A stretch of DNA of 64,000 bases from Microcaldota archaeon (GCA_016212525.1 JACRGD010000010.1:372001-436000); one strand, 5' to 3'. Numbered from the stretch's first letter, positions 7,315 through 16,601 are shown. Notes: generated by a model not told the origin, from the letters alone. Numbers and translations are program-made.

Positions 7315-8368
7315 TTTGTCTTTCACCTCTAATCTGGTTCATCATCCCACCTCTTGAAGAACCATTCATCCGCCCATTTGTCCGGTTCTTGAGCTGATCT
7401 CTCATTTCCTGAGCCCGCTCGCGCATAGTGTTTTGCATTTTTTCCCGGGTGTCATGGACAATCTGTTGGATTTCATCTGATGCGGATTTTATATTATTCC
7501 AGACATTCGCCTTTGATTCGTCAGTATATTTACCGTCATCGACAGCGATAAGTGCTGCGCTTGCACGACTAAGATAACCACGAGCAATCTGAATCTTCTC
7601 GCTACTTACGTTTGATGCGTTACTTGATTCGATCTTACTTAATATCAAGTCGAGTTTTTCGATCTCGAACTTCGCGGCAAGGTGGAAATCAGTGCCATTT
7701 CCGCAACCATCGAACATACAATAAGACTTACCTGCAGCCCGAATAAGTTTTGCAGTATCGGCGCTACCAAGGTCGTTTCTTAATGGACCAATAACAACTG
7801 AACGCGCTTTAGAAACCAAATCACGAAGCGAATCCACATTAACGCCTTTTTGTCCCAGGTCGTTTATTTTCCGATCAAGATCATCAAGATATTTACCATA
7901 GGCATCTGCTTTAGTGTTCACAAAAGACCTTACAGCAGCGACATGACAGGAATCATAAGTGCTCCGAAGCTGATCATACTGGGCCCTAAGTGAGACACGA
8001 GTAGAATTGTCCAGGTTAGAACCCCGCCTGACTAAATTCAGTTGTGCTTTAGCTGCACGCGCGTCGGGTTCATAAGTGGATCTTAAATAGGACCTAAAAT
8101 TCTCAGTATCATTGGAATTTGCATAGGACTGAAGCTGGGCAGTATCTTGAGCCAATTTGTCAATTGTAGAAGACAAATTAATGCTCGAATTAGGAACAGC
8201 TGCAATAAAATCGGAAATGACACCGACGTTAAAGTCAGTCTTGCATTTAACATCAGCCATTACCGAATCCAAATGACCATTTCTCAATACGCCTACACCC
8301 TGGGGAACTGCAAAAGCCAATGGCAGGCCCAAGAGCAACAGGAATAATATTCCGTATTTCTTTTCCAT
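7304..8368 (-). CDS. secreted helical protein of unknown function
   Basis: 354 residues. A signal peptide (MEKKYGILFLLLLGLPLAFA) is followed by a mostly helical, charged sequence with several heptad-like stretches (DDLDRKINDLGQKG, KFEIEKLDLILSKIE). Two cysteines in CMFDGCG may pair. The C-terminus is Met/Arg/Gly-rich (MRDQLKNRTNGRMNGSS). Resembles archaeal extracellular helical repeat proteins but I cannot name a family. It heads an operon with a small lipoprotein. Its promoter carries TATATATAG (about 8419-8428) preceded and flanked by TGGAAC boxes (8411-8496), suggesting specific regulation. Confidence 0.7.
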   Translation of the reverse strand: MEKKYGILFLLLLGLPLAFAVPQGVGVLRNGHLDSVMADVKCKTDFNVGVISDFIAAVPNSSINLSSTIDKLAQDTAQLQSYANSNDTENFRSYLRSTYEPDARAAKAQLNLVRRGSNLDNSTRVSLRAQYDQLRSTYDSCHVAAVRSFVNTKADAYGKYLDDLDRKINDLGQKGVNVDSLRDLVSKARSVVIGPLRNDLGSADTAKLIRAAGKSYCMFDGCGNGTDFHLAAKFEIEKLDLILSKIESSNASNVSSEKIQIARGYLSRASAALIAVDDGKYTDESKANVWNNIKSASDEIQQIVHDTREKMQNTMRERAQEMRDQLKNRTNGRMNGSSRGGMMNQIRGERQNDD

Positions 8369-8410
8369 AATTAAATCACCTTTATTTCATGCATTGAAGT
8401 TATGCTGAAT

Positions 8411-8496
8411 TGGAACGCTATATATAGATTTTCTGGAACGAGCGTGGAACAAGTGGAACAAAGCACGTCGAAACGGACAAAAGAAGTGTGGAACAA
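8411..8496 (-). promoter_or_regulatory. array of five TGGAAC boxes around a TATA element
   Basis: TGGAAC occurs at 8411-8416, 8434-8439, 8445-8450, 8454-8459 and 8489-8494; three copies extend to GTGGAACAA, two of which are directly adjacent (8444-8461). The TATA element for the minus-strand secreted-protein gene (about 8419-8428) lies among them. On the coding strand the boxes read GTTCCA. Direct repeats upstream of a TATA box suggest an activator or cooperative repressor site. The regulator is unknown; the membrane-tethered winged-helix protein two genes away is a possible candidate. Confidence 0.5.
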
Positions 8497-8536
8497 TAGT
8501 AAAACACAAGAGCCGTAGAGCAAATATCCAAAACAA

Positions 8537-8956
8537 TTAAAGAGTACCTAATGAGGTGAGATCTTTTTGTCTCAGTAGATTTTCCAAGGATAGGAATTTA
8601 GGACTTGGAAGATCGTTTAGTGCGAACCATTTCCATTCTTCACATTTATGAGGTTCGAGGATTCTGGATTCTCCCTCGAATTGCTTGGCTAGAAGAAAGA
8701 GAGTCACATAGTGTTCTTTTTCATTTTCAAAGAAATCACTAGTTAGGGCAAAATGCTCCAAATCATGAACTATGATCCCGGTTTCTTCAAGAACTTCACG
8801 CCGAGCACAGTCTTCTGGAGATTCACCGAATTCCAAACGGCCTCCAGGAAATGCCCAACTTCCGCTCCCGTGCGAATTCTTCCTCTTGCCTAGCAGAATC
8901 TTGCCGTTTCGAATTAGCATAACTCCAACGCCAACCTGGGGATACGGAGAGTTCAT
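8537..8956 (-). CDS. Nudix hydrolase
   Basis: 139 residues. The Nudix box is complete: GGRLEFGESPEDCARREVLE followed by ETGI (Gx5Ex7REUxEExGU), about residues 38-60. Preceding GSWAFPGG and the GVGVMLIRNGKILLGKR opening are typical of MutT/NUDT-like nucleotide pyrophosphatases; substrate may be an oxidised or deoxynucleoside triphosphate. Size fits a single domain. Its ATG abuts the stop of the upstream winged-helix membrane protein gene (TAAATG), with a GGTG ribosome site inside that gene's end, so the two are coupled. Confidence 0.9.
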   Translation of the reverse strand: MNSPYPQVGVGVMLIRNGKILLGKRKNSHGSGSWAFPGGRLEFGESPEDCARREVLEETGIIVHDLEHFALTSDFFENEKEHYVTLFLLAKQFEGESRILEPHKCEEWKWFALNDLPSPKFLSLENLLRQKDLTSLGTL

Positions 8957-9937
8957 TTAGGCACCACGCCCAGTATCGATTAGATTAGTCAAACTCACAA
9001 GATTTCGAATCCCCTTCTGACTTTTCTGTATAATTCCTTTGCTCTCAAGAGATGCGATTCTACGCGAAAGAGTTGCTTTTGGAATATGAGTGTTTAAATT
9101 CAAATCTGCCTGAGTCGTTGTCCCTCCTTTAGAAACCAAATAACGAACGATATCCTGATCAGTCTGATCCAGAGTTTTGAAGACGGGGTTTGTATCCAAA
9201 GAAGGTGAATTTGGAGAGAGATGCTTTGGAGATTCGATAGGAGTCGGAACAGTTAGAGATTCTTGGGGCGGTGAAGATTGGCTTGTAGGAACAGTGGGCT
9301 TTGAAATCACAGGTTTTTCTTTTGAGAGATAAAAGAACCCAGCAACGAGTATAATCAAAATGATACTCCCACCGATAAGAAAGAAGGAATTGGAATCAGA
9401 AACAGGAGTCTGATCGATATCATAGCTCGCAGTCATTAGAGCTCTCTGGTTAGGTAAAAGATTCGAAAATTCCCATTCTATCGAAAGCTGATCGCCCGAA
9501 CTGGTAACCTGCCCATTGGTAGAACGTAAAGTCGCACCTTTGGGAAGCAGAACTTTGGCAACAAGAAGAGAGAGATTAGTATCTGAACCTAGCTCGAAAC
9601 GATATAACCATAGAGTGCCGTTCTTTGAGGTAAGACTGTCAGATTCCAGATAATAATCAAGGGAATTATATGGAACAATAGTGGTTATTGTAGCCAACCC
9701 GTTTTGAGAGCCGTTCTCAAATGACAGTGCAATACCAGAGCCGTCTTTTACAGAAACGATTTTTCCAAGTGCATTCGAGCGGATTGTCAAAGGCTTGCCT
9801 GAAAGCGAAGAGGATGACCCGGATACCTCCATACTTAGGTAAGAATGGCCCGAGCCATCTAGAATATTGGCAACGTAGAGATTCGTAGAGAAGACAACTG
9901 CAGCAAACAATAAACAGATGAGAAGGAATTTCCTCAT
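8957..9937 (-). CDS. membrane-tethered winged-helix regulator
   Basis: 326 residues from the ATG at 9937 (track start is a TTG one codon earlier). Layout: N-terminal signal peptide; extracellular beta-rich domain (about 20-185); one membrane helix (FLIGGSIILIILVAGFFYL, about 187-206); Pro/Ser-rich linker; C-terminal cytoplasmic winged helix (about 255-320; QADLNLNTHIPKATLSRRIASLESKGII). This out-to-in architecture is widespread in archaea and suggests that an external signal alters DNA binding. Target unknown; the nearby TGGAAC array is a possibility. A minus-strand TATA (CTATAAATAG, about 9959-9968) drives it. Operon with the Nudix gene. Confidence 0.75.
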   Translation of the reverse strand: MRKFLLICLLFAAVVFSTNLYVANILDGSGHSYLSMEVSGSSSSLSGKPLTIRSNALGKIVSVKDGSGIALSFENGSQNGLATITTIVPYNSLDYYLESDSLTSKNGTLWLYRFELGSDTNLSLLVAKVLLPKGATLRSTNGQVTSSGDQLSIEWEFSNLLPNQRALMTASYDIDQTPVSDSNSFFLIGGSIILIILVAGFFYLSKEKPVISKPTVPTSQSSPPQESLTVPTPIESPKHLSPNSPSLDTNPVFKTLDQTDQDIVRYLVSKGGTTTQADLNLNTHIPKATLSRRIASLESKGIIQKSQKGIRNLVSLTNLIDTGRGA

Positions 9938-9980
9938 CAATAGAGAAGCGAGAGAAACTATTTATAGCATCCGACGAAGG

Positions 9981-11873
9981 CTATTTGAGGTTCTTCTTAG
10001 ACCTCTTCTTGCGTTTATCTATTATTTTACCCAATCGATCCATTAAGGCCTTCTTTTGTTTTTCGCGCTGCTGTTTTTGTGAAGCCTTGCGTTTTTCGAC
10101 CTCTTTCGCGAGCAATGCTTCGTCTTTCTTTATGACTCGTTTTCTGATTTTGCGGGTTGTCCGAAGGTTTCTCAAAAGTGCCTGTTCTTCTTCAGTAACT
10201 ACAAGCGGAACCTGAGAAACTGGGCGGAGATGGACCTTTGAAACCGCAGCGCCGTTTGTTTTCATCCAGGGCATAACCACATTAGGAGTTGTCGGATTAA
10301 GAACAGGCTTTGGAAGAAGGACTTGTCGAGGGGTCGATCTGGCAGAACGAGAGTTTGTGAGGGATGGGGAAGGGGGCGAGATGCGAGAAGCGGACTTTAC
10401 AGGAGAACGCTTGGGTTTTTGAGCCGGAGTAGAGGCAGCAGGAATCAGAACAGGAGAACGAGAAGACGAAATACGGAAGGGTGCTTTGGTCTTTTTAGAA
10501 GACACCTGTGAATCTGAAGTAGGAATTTTTCGGGTCGATGGTTTTACTTTAATCGATCGAAGAACAGATGCTGACTGGGGCGGGGGAGGCCCAGAAGAGG
10601 AATCATCATCAATGCTAACGATTGAGGGAGAAGATCGCGCTGGAGCGGAAGTTACCGACATGAAAAGGAGCTTGCGACCCCCAACAACAGTTTGTTCTGA
10701 TGGCTCAGATCCAAATGCAAAACCAACAGTTCTGGAGGTTGTTTCGAATTCGCCGACCCGGTCGGTCTTTTCTATTGCCACCTTTGCCACAGGAGTACTT
10801 GCAAGGGCAGAGGGAGCTTTAGCCACAACAGTAGTTTCGGAAGTTCCAATAATATTAGTCCGATCAGTGGAACTAACAATCGGAGTTAAAGATTGCGAAA
10901 CTAAACTTTCTGAACCCAGATTATCGATTTTCGGGGAAAATGCAGAGAGTGCAGAGCCGGGAGCAGTCACGAAATCGGATGGATTTGAAGGTCTCTGATC
11001 TGATGAGGAAGAATCCATAACGACTCCGTCCAAAGCGGAATCTGGCTCTTTTTGTTGTTGTGTCCTAATGCCCACTATGCCCAAAAGTAGATCAAAGCCT
11101 CCGGTTATGGTTTTGGAGAGATCTGAAAAAAATCGCGAGAACATATCTCGGGCTTCCCGCTCGTTTTTCATAGAATTGTTAGTTGCAACTTCATTTGGCG
11201 AATCGCGCGGAGTTGTAAGCTCATTTTGTTTATTCGTACTCATATCCGAGTTTGTCATAGGCTCACTTCCTTTTGATTGGGAAACAGATGAAACATCCGA
11301 TGAACCAGAAACTACTGGAACAGAAGCATTTGAAGATGCAGAAACATCCGCCGTATTTGAATTTTGATTGTTGGAAGCTCGATCTATAAGTAAAGGAGTA
11401 GAAGTAGGAAGATCAGATGGAGAAAATAATGGAGGCAGATCCGGAAGATCATGAGAGTGATACGCATCAACCAGAGTCCGGTTTAATGCAGCTAAATCTT
11501 CGGGACGTACAAGCCCCGATTTCGCAAGTTTTTCTGTAGCAGAGGAACGTTGCTCAGGAGGCAATAGGGGAATTAGTTTTGCCGCGATTTGATGAGCTGC
11601 AGCGTGAGCAAGAGTCGGATCGTTCTGGGCTAAAGACGTCGAGCTATCAATGGCATTATTTACTTCTTTAACATAAATAGGTGAATCGCGAGGAGGAAGA
11701 CTGGAAACCTGATCAGAAACAACCTGCCTCATCTTAACTCGCCCACCACCTGCGCAAGGAGGAGGCGTTGTTGTACTTTGAGCCGCGTTAGCAAATGATT
11801 TAGACGCATCAATTTCCAGTCGTCTAGCCGGATTCGACTGGGTTGTTTTCCTTATTGCTTCTCGATCTCCCAT
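9981..11873 (-). CDS. long low-complexity Ser/Thr/Pro-rich protein with basic C-terminus
   Basis: About 630 residues. A moderately ordered N-terminal part (to about residue 150, with ALAHAAAHQIAAKLIPLLPPEQ-like helices) is followed by roughly 350 residues dominated by Ser, Thr, Pro and Val, and a C-terminal 80-residue Lys/Arg-rich coiled coil (EVEKRKASQKQQREKQKKAL). No signal peptide or clear membrane helix. The track start (11906) is a TTG; the ATG at 11873 fits better with a TATA at about 11920. Composition resembles the truncated protein at 1-981. Function unknown; a disordered nucleic-acid or envelope-associated scaffold are both possible. Confidence 0.6.
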   Translation of the reverse strand: MGDREAIRKTTQSNPARRLEIDASKSFANAAQSTTTPPPCAGGGRVKMRQVVSDQVSSLPPRDSPIYVKEVNNAIDSSTSLAQNDPTLAHAAAHQIAAKLIPLLPPEQRSSATEKLAKSGLVRPEDLAALNRTLVDAYHSHDLPDLPPLFSPSDLPTSTPLLIDRASNNQNSNTADVSASSNASVPVVSGSSDVSSVSQSKGSEPMTNSDMSTNKQNELTTPRDSPNEVATNNSMKNEREARDMFSRFFSDLSKTITGGFDLLLGIVGIRTQQQKEPDSALDGVVMDSSSSDQRPSNPSDFVTAPGSALSAFSPKIDNLGSESLVSQSLTPIVSSTDRTNIIGTSETTVVAKAPSALASTPVAKVAIEKTDRVGEFETTSRTVGFAFGSEPSEQTVVGGRKLLFMSVTSAPARSSPSIVSIDDDSSSGPPPPQSASVLRSIKVKPSTRKIPTSDSQVSSKKTKAPFRISSSRSPVLIPAASTPAQKPKRSPVKSASRISPPSPSLTNSRSARSTPRQVLLPKPVLNPTTPNVVMPWMKTNGAAVSKVHLRPVSQVPLVVTEEEQALLRNLRTTRKIRKRVIKKDEALLAKEVEKRKASQKQQREKQKKALMDRLGKIIDKRKKRSKKNLK

Positions 11874-11934
11874 CTTCCCATCCCATGATAGCGAACCGCA
11901 TCCCAACGCAATTTGCTATATACTTACCTTTTAG

Positions 11935-11951
11935 TTATTATCGAATAATAA
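11935..11951. promoter_or_regulatory. inverted repeat between divergent genes
   Basis: TTATTAT-CGA-ATAATAA, perfect 7-bp arms with a 3-nt centre, lies between the low-complexity gene and rtcB, close to both presumed promoters. It could be an operator; A+T richness makes chance occurrence possible. Confidence 0.3.
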
Positions 11952-11988
11952 TTATATCTCTTACTTATGACGTAATTAGGTGTTAATC

Positions 11989-13449
11989 ATGGAATACAAA
12001 AAACCGAACTTCACAAAAATCAGCGATTATATATGGGAAATAGGAACGGATTTCAAAGAAGGAATGCGCGTTCCAGCTAGAATATATGCAAGCAAACCAG
12101 TCCTAGAGCAAATGGACTTGATGGTCTATGACCAAATAACAAACGTCGCAACTCTCCCAGGAATAGTAAATCATGCACTGTGCATGCCAGACGGACATTC
12201 GGGTTATGGATTTCCAATTGGCGGCGTTGCAGCAATGGACATTAATGACGGCGGAGTAATCAGCCCCGGCGGGATCGGTTTTGATATTAACTGCGGAATG
12301 CGTTTGCTGACTACGAACCTAACGTACAAAGACATAGAACCGAAACTAAAGCAAGTAGTCAATCGATTGTTTGAACGAGTGCCTGCGGGCGTAGGAAGTA
12401 CGGGTTTTGTAAAACTTGATAAAAACACATTTAGAACAGTAGTCGAAGAAGGCGCAGACTGGTGTGTCAACAATGGATATGGATGGTCAGATGATTTAGA
12501 GGTGACAGAGTTCAAAGGCTGTTTCGAAGGCGCAGATTCCAAAAAGATATCTCAAAAAGCTGTCGATCGAGGAAAAGACCAGATCGGAACACTAGGAAGC
12601 GGCAACCATTATCTTGAAATCCAGCATGTCAAAGAAGAAAACATAATCGACAAAAAACTCGCCAAGAAATGGGGCATATTCCCGGATCAGATTGTAATTA
12701 TGTTCCACTGCGGCAGCAGAGGCTTTGGCCACCAGGTCGCAACAGACTACCTAAATCTATTCTTATCAGTCATGGAAAGTAAATACAAGATAAAGATTTT
12801 AGATCGGGAACTCGCATGCGCACCTTTCGATTCACCCGAAGGACAAAATTACTTTAGTGCCATGAAATGCGCAGTGAATATGAGTTTTGCAAATAGGCAA
12901 ACGATCGTACACCGGATCAGAGAAGTTTTCTCGGAAGTTTTCGGAACCGAAGCCGAGAAACTAGGCATGAAACAGGTTTATGATGTAGCACACAACCGAG
13001 CATCATTAGAAAAACACAAAGTAAACGGAGAAACAAAAGAACTCATTGTCCATCGCAAAGGCGCAACTGCCGCATATGGCCCAGGAAGAGAAGAACTCAT
13101 GCCCAGATATCGCACGGATGGTCAGCCCATCATAATAGGAGGCAGCATGGAAACAGGATCTTACCTGCTTCGCGGAGTAGAAAGCGGGGCACAGACATGG
13201 TTCACAACTGCACATGGATCTGGAAGAACCATGAGCAGGACAAAGGCCAAGCAACTCTACAAGGGAGAGGAACTCCAAAAAGACATGGAAAAACGAGGCA
13301 TTTACGTTAAGAGTGTCTCGTACTCGGGTCTGGCTGAAGAAGCAGGCGGAGCATACAAGGATATTGATGCAGTTATAGACGCCGCACACAACTCAGGAAT
13401 CTCGAGCAAGGTTGCGAAACTCATTCCAATCGGGAATGTCAAAGGTTAA
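11989..13449 (+). CDS. rtcB: tRNA-splicing ligase RtcB
   Basis: 486 residues, the usual length, no intein. RtcB joins 2',3'-cyclic phosphate and 5'-OH RNA ends after tRNA intron removal, using GTP and Mn2+. Seen: PDGHSGYGFPIGGV (about 67-80), GIGFDINCGMR with metal ligands Asp99/Cys102, GSGNHYLEIQ, FHCGSRGFGHQ, and the guanylated His409 in AHGSGRTMSR. The ATG at 11989 follows an AGGTG ribosome site; the track start is a GTG within it. This window carries the substrate (two intron-containing tRNAs) and the cofactor archease at 17305. The 3' end overlaps the convergent MFS gene by 11 nt. Confidence 0.96.
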   Translation: MEYKKPNFTKISDYIWEIGTDFKEGMRVPARIYASKPVLEQMDLMVYDQITNVATLPGIVNHALCMPDGHSGYGFPIGGVAAMDINDGGVISPGGIGFDINCGMRLLTTNLTYKDIEPKLKQVVNRLFERVPAGVGSTGFVKLDKNTFRTVVEEGADWCVNNGYGWSDDLEVTEFKGCFEGADSKKISQKAVDRGKDQIGTLGSGNHYLEIQHVKEENIIDKKLAKKWGIFPDQIVIMFHCGSRGFGHQVATDYLNLFLSVMESKYKIKILDRELACAPFDSPEGQNYFSAMKCAVNMSFANRQTIVHRIREVFSEVFGTEAEKLGMKQVYDVAHNRASLEKHKVNGETKELIVHRKGATAAYGPGREELMPRYRTDGQPIIIGGSMETGSYLLRGVESGAQTWFTTAHGSGRTMSRTKAKQLYKGEELQKDMEKRGIYVKSVSYSGLAEEAGGAYKDIDAVIDAAHNSGISSKVAKLIPIGNVKG

Positions 13450-14575
13450 ACTTTGACTCAAAAATAATTTTTCTTGAGAAAAATAGGAAGACCATGATCG
13501 AAAAGCCGCATACAAGAAATAATGGAACATAACCAAACCAGGCAATCAAAAAACCCCCAAAAAAGTAGGTTGCAAACTCCACGATCTTTAGAGGCACATA
13601 CGTAAGGCCGATATCGGTTGAAACATCATTGCTACGCAAAATCTGATCTGCAAGTATATACTCTGCCAGAATATTTAGGGCACCAGTCCCAATAACTATA
13701 AGTATAAATGAGGGCAGGAATAAATCCCTAAATCCCAATAGAAAATAACCGATGACAATAAGAGCAGTAATAAGATACAAAAAATTTAATTTCAGTTTCA
13801 TCTTTCGGGCAAGGGCAGCAACTAAACCAATTCCAAGAAGATAAAATGCAACGTAAAAACCAGTATCCTGGTAACTAAACTTAAGCCCATCGTTAAGATA
13901 AAGCGGCAAAAGAAAGACGGCAGTTACATTATAGGGTAGCCACAGAAGCATTTGCAAAAAAGCGCCGTACCAGAAGGAATTGGGTCTTGTTTTCATTATT
14001 CTTTTTAGTACATCGGAACTCGAGAAATTAACACGGGATTTGGAAGTTTGTTCCTCGCCACTAAGGTTTAACCCCAACAAAAATAACGAGAGAACAAAAA
14101 CCGCTGCGAAACTATTTGCAAAGCCCACAACTGCAATCATAAATCCTGCAACAATCTTTCCTAGACCCTCAGTTATTTGGCGTAGATTAGAATAGTACAC
14201 AAGAGTCTGGGTTATTTTCTCGCCACTGTTCTCAGTTAGAGCTTCGGTTCGGACGACTGACCAAAAACCAGAATTCCTAAAGCCCTCAAGCAGACTCCCA
14301 AGAGTATAAAGAACAGGAGTAGCGGCAAAATAATACGCAATTATCGAAAATAAATTAGAGATGGAGTAGAAGAGATCGACTTTTTTAGTACCCATCGAAT
14401 CTGCAATGGATGCCAGGATAACACGCAGAAAAATAAACATCAGAGGCCCTATTGAAACGATAAAACCAATCGAACCAAGATCAAAGTTCTGCTCAAGAAG
14501 ATAGAGCGGAAGTAAGACGGCGAGGATGGAGGCAATCAAAGTGTAAATGACATTGATTAATTCCAGACGTCGCAT
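13439..14575 (-). CDS. MFS-type transporter
   Basis: 378 residues from the ATG at 14575 (the track start is a TTG). About 11-12 hydrophobic helices in two halves separated by a basic cytoplasmic loop (about residues 170-195). An early loop carries ADSMGTKKVDLFYS, like the loop 2-3 motif of the major facilitator superfamily. Substrate cannot be inferred; uptake or drug/metabolite efflux are both possible. No close operon partner: it converges on rtcB and starts about 47 nt after the end of the PLP-enzyme gene on the same strand, so it may be co-transcribed with it. Confidence 0.75.
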   Translation of the reverse strand: MRRLELINVIYTLIASILAVLLPLYLLEQNFDLGSIGFIVSIGPLMFIFLRVILASIADSMGTKKVDLFYSISNLFSIIAYYFAATPVLYTLGSLLEGFRNSGFWSVVRTEALTENSGEKITQTLVYYSNLRQITEGLGKIVAGFMIAVVGFANSFAAVFVLSLFLLGLNLSGEEQTSKSRVNFSSSDVLKRIMKTRPNSFWYGAFLQMLLWLPYNVTAVFLLPLYLNDGLKFSYQDTGFYVAFYLLGIGLVAALARKMKLKLNFLYLITALIVIGYFLLGFRDLFLPSFILIVIGTGALNILAEYILADQILRSNDVSTDIGLTYVPLKIVEFATYFFGGFLIAWFGYVPLFLVCGFSIMVFLFFSRKIIFESKFNL

Positions 14576-14622
14576 AGTCAATCTTTAGGTGAAAATAGAT
14601 CTAAACAGATTTTTAATCCAAG

Positions 14623-15660
14623 CTAATGAGCCTGCATTGAAAGAATTCGGGTTTTTCCAGTATTCACAATGAGATATTTCTTGTCTTTAGGCAGCCCGTC
14701 TTTCATTTGCAGCATAAGTGCAAAACCCGCAATACCAGAATATTCACAGACTATACGCTCGGACTTTGCAATATCCATTGCCATATCCAAAAATCGCTCC
14801 TGTACTATATAGACATTTGAAAGTGAACCACAGAAACCGGCATATTTGTAGTTGTTGAGCCACTGCTCACCAAAATGAACAAAAGGAAGGTGTGGAGAGT
14901 ACAACTTATCTGCTTTGCTCTGGGGGTTGTTAGTTGTGGCACCTATGAAATTACAGTTTCTAAGGGTTGAAACGTTTCCAATAAAACGAGGATCGTGGGG
15001 CCGATTCTCGGCCACTTCTTTCTTATTGATATTTAGAATATTCTCATAGAGATGACCACTTCCAAAAGGAACGAATACGAAATCTGGAGAATTGTTTATG
15101 ATCTCGTAGCTCATCCAGTCATAGAAGCGAGTTGTCGGGTCCAGTGAATCGGAAGAAGTGATATCAATGCCAGAAGGATTGTTGGTCAGGCCCAAGATTT
15201 CCGCTCCACTAAAGGGTTTCTTGGAGAGATCTGCTTCATAGATTTCACATCCCAGATTCTTCAGTGCACCAACTATGGACGGCTCGACCCGTACGTCAAC
15301 AAGGACTTTTAGAGGCGGAAGGCCATACCGATTTAGCATTGATCCGATTGCAAAAGCAGCAGAACCGGAACTGATTATTGAAAACTGGGGCAAAGAACCA
15401 CGGGCTTGGCCTCTTTTTTTGGCAAGAAGAAAGTCGCGATAGGTAACTACTATTTCCCAGGCCATCCGATCTTTGTGAGTTCCAGTTGGGTTCTTGCTCT
15501 CGTCCTTAAGATATACATTTTTAAATCCCGGGACATCGATACGAAAGGTTGGAGTAGCAGGAAATTTTGGGCAATCTGGCGGAAACTCTGGACGGTTTGG
15601 ATCGTTCTCAGAGGCAACCTTGATTAGTTGTAGGATAGTTTCCTCCTTTCCAGTTAGCAT
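14623..15660 (-). CDS. threonine synthase-like PLP-dependent enzyme (fold type II)
   Basis: 345 residues. The PLP lysine is in NPTGTHKDRMA (about residue 64), a hallmark of threonine synthase and related beta-family enzymes; SSGSAAFAIGSML gives the phosphate/substrate loop, FVPFGSGHLYENI the glycine-rich cofactor loop. About 100 residues shorter than archaeal ThrC and without its N-terminal zinc-ribbon-like region, so it may be a diverged threonine synthase or another amino-acid lyase. The ATG at 15660 has a GGGAG ribosome site; the TTG in the track precedes it. Shares a promoter region with the divergent G3E GTPase gene. Confidence 0.75.
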   Translation of the reverse strand: MLTGKEETILQLIKVASENDPNRPEFPPDCPKFPATPTFRIDVPGFKNVYLKDESKNPTGTHKDRMAWEIVVTYRDFLLAKKRGQARGSLPQFSIISSGSAAFAIGSMLNRYGLPPLKVLVDVRVEPSIVGALKNLGCEIYEADLSKKPFSGAEILGLTNNPSGIDITSSDSLDPTTRFYDWMSYEIINNSPDFVFVPFGSGHLYENILNINKKEVAENRPHDPRFIGNVSTLRNCNFIGATTNNPQSKADKLYSPHLPFVHFGEQWLNNYKYAGFCGSLSNVYIVQERFLDMAMDIAKSERIVCEYSGIAGFALMLQMKDGLPKDKKYLIVNTGKTRILSMQAH

Positions 15661-15678
15661 CAATCTCCCTGATATCTC

Positions 15679-15688
15679 CTTATATAAT
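15679..15688. promoter_or_regulatory. two-way TATA element between PLP enzyme and G3E GTPase genes
   Basis: TTATATAATT reads as a TATA box on both strands. In the plus direction the ATG at 15710 lies about 26 nt further on, predicting a leaderless mRNA. In the minus direction the ATG at 15660 is about 20-25 nt away. The 50-bp divergent spacer has room for only this one element. Confidence 0.5.
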
Positions 15689-15709
15689 TAGGGCTTAAAT
15701 AGTGTGTTT

Positions 15710-16597
15710 ATGAGCCATAATAGCATTCCGATAACTATAATTACAGGTTATCTGGGTTCTGGAAAGACGACTTTTCTTCGCCACCTAGTCAAGAGTGCAG
15801 ATAAGAAAATTGCCATCCTCATGAACGAGTTCGGCGAAATCGCGATAGACAGCAAAGTAGTGAAGGGAAAAAATATTGAAATGGCCGAACTTTCAGGTGG
15901 TTGTGTTTGCTGCTCTCTTGCAGGTGAATTCGAAGCTGCCATAGCAGAGATTCTTGAAAAAGTTCACCCGCAATGGATCATCGTAGAAACGACAGGAGTT
16001 GCAGAACCATCGGCGTTGGCGCAGGATGTACTCGAGAACATTGCAGGAGTAAAACTGGACGCAATAATCACGATCGCAGATGCGGATGCATTAATAAGAT
16101 TCCCAAACATTGGACACACGGGCAGGGAACAGATCGAACTTGCCGACCTAATAATACTCAACAAGACAGACTGCATTAGTTCGGAGCAGTCAGAGGCACT
16201 AAAGGATAAACTAAAGGACATAAACAACCGGGCCTCGATTATCGAATCAGAATTCTGCACGATCGATGCGAAACTGATTTTCGGACTTGAGCACAGTAGG
16301 GCGATAGTATCTCACAAGGCACATAATCCCGCAATGGAATATTTCACTTTCGAAAATAATTCGAAAAAAGCAGATTATGAAAAATTTGTAAAATTCCTAG
16401 AAAGCCTGCCCCGACAAATTTATCGTGCGAAAGGATTTGTAAAAACAAACCAGGGAACGTATCTTATGAATTATGTAGCGCAGAGATACACGTTTGAAGA
16501 ATTTGAATACCAAAGAACAGAGCTTGTTTTCATAGGTCATTTGATCGAAAATCAGGAAAAGAATATTAAGGTGAAGCTTGAGGATCTCTTTAGTTGA
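15710..16597 (+). CDS. CobW/G3E-family GTPase (metallochaperone-like)
   Basis: 295 residues. Walker A GYLGSGKTTF (about 11-20), the metal-binding GGCVCCSLAG motif (CxCC, about 63-72), VETTGVAEP as the switch region, and NKTD for guanine specificity (about 146-149) are all present. The C-terminal CobW_C domain is short. G3E proteins insert metals (Zn, Co, Ni) into target proteins; the CxCC motif is typical of the zinc/cobalt branch. Start: ATG at 15710; the track's GTG lies two codons earlier. No clear target protein adjoins it; the following gene encodes an unknown membrane protein. Confidence 0.88.
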   Translation: MSHNSIPITIITGYLGSGKTTFLRHLVKSADKKIAILMNEFGEIAIDSKVVKGKNIEMAELSGGCVCCSLAGEFEAAIAEILEKVHPQWIIVETTGVAEPSALAQDVLENIAGVKLDAIITIADADALIRFPNIGHTGREQIELADLIILNKTDCISSEQSEALKDKLKDINNRASIIESEFCTIDAKLIFGLEHSRAIVSHKAHNPAMEYFTFENNSKKADYEKFVKFLESLPRQIYRAKGFVKTNQGTYLMNYVAQRYTFEEFEYQRTELVFIGHLIENQEKNIKVKLEDLFS

Positions 16598-16601
16598 TAA
16601 G

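Noticed and set aside
10486-10998. 170-codon plus-strand ORF opposite the low-complexity gene
   Set aside because: Shadow of the Ser/Thr-rich coding frame; no promoter or ribosome site.
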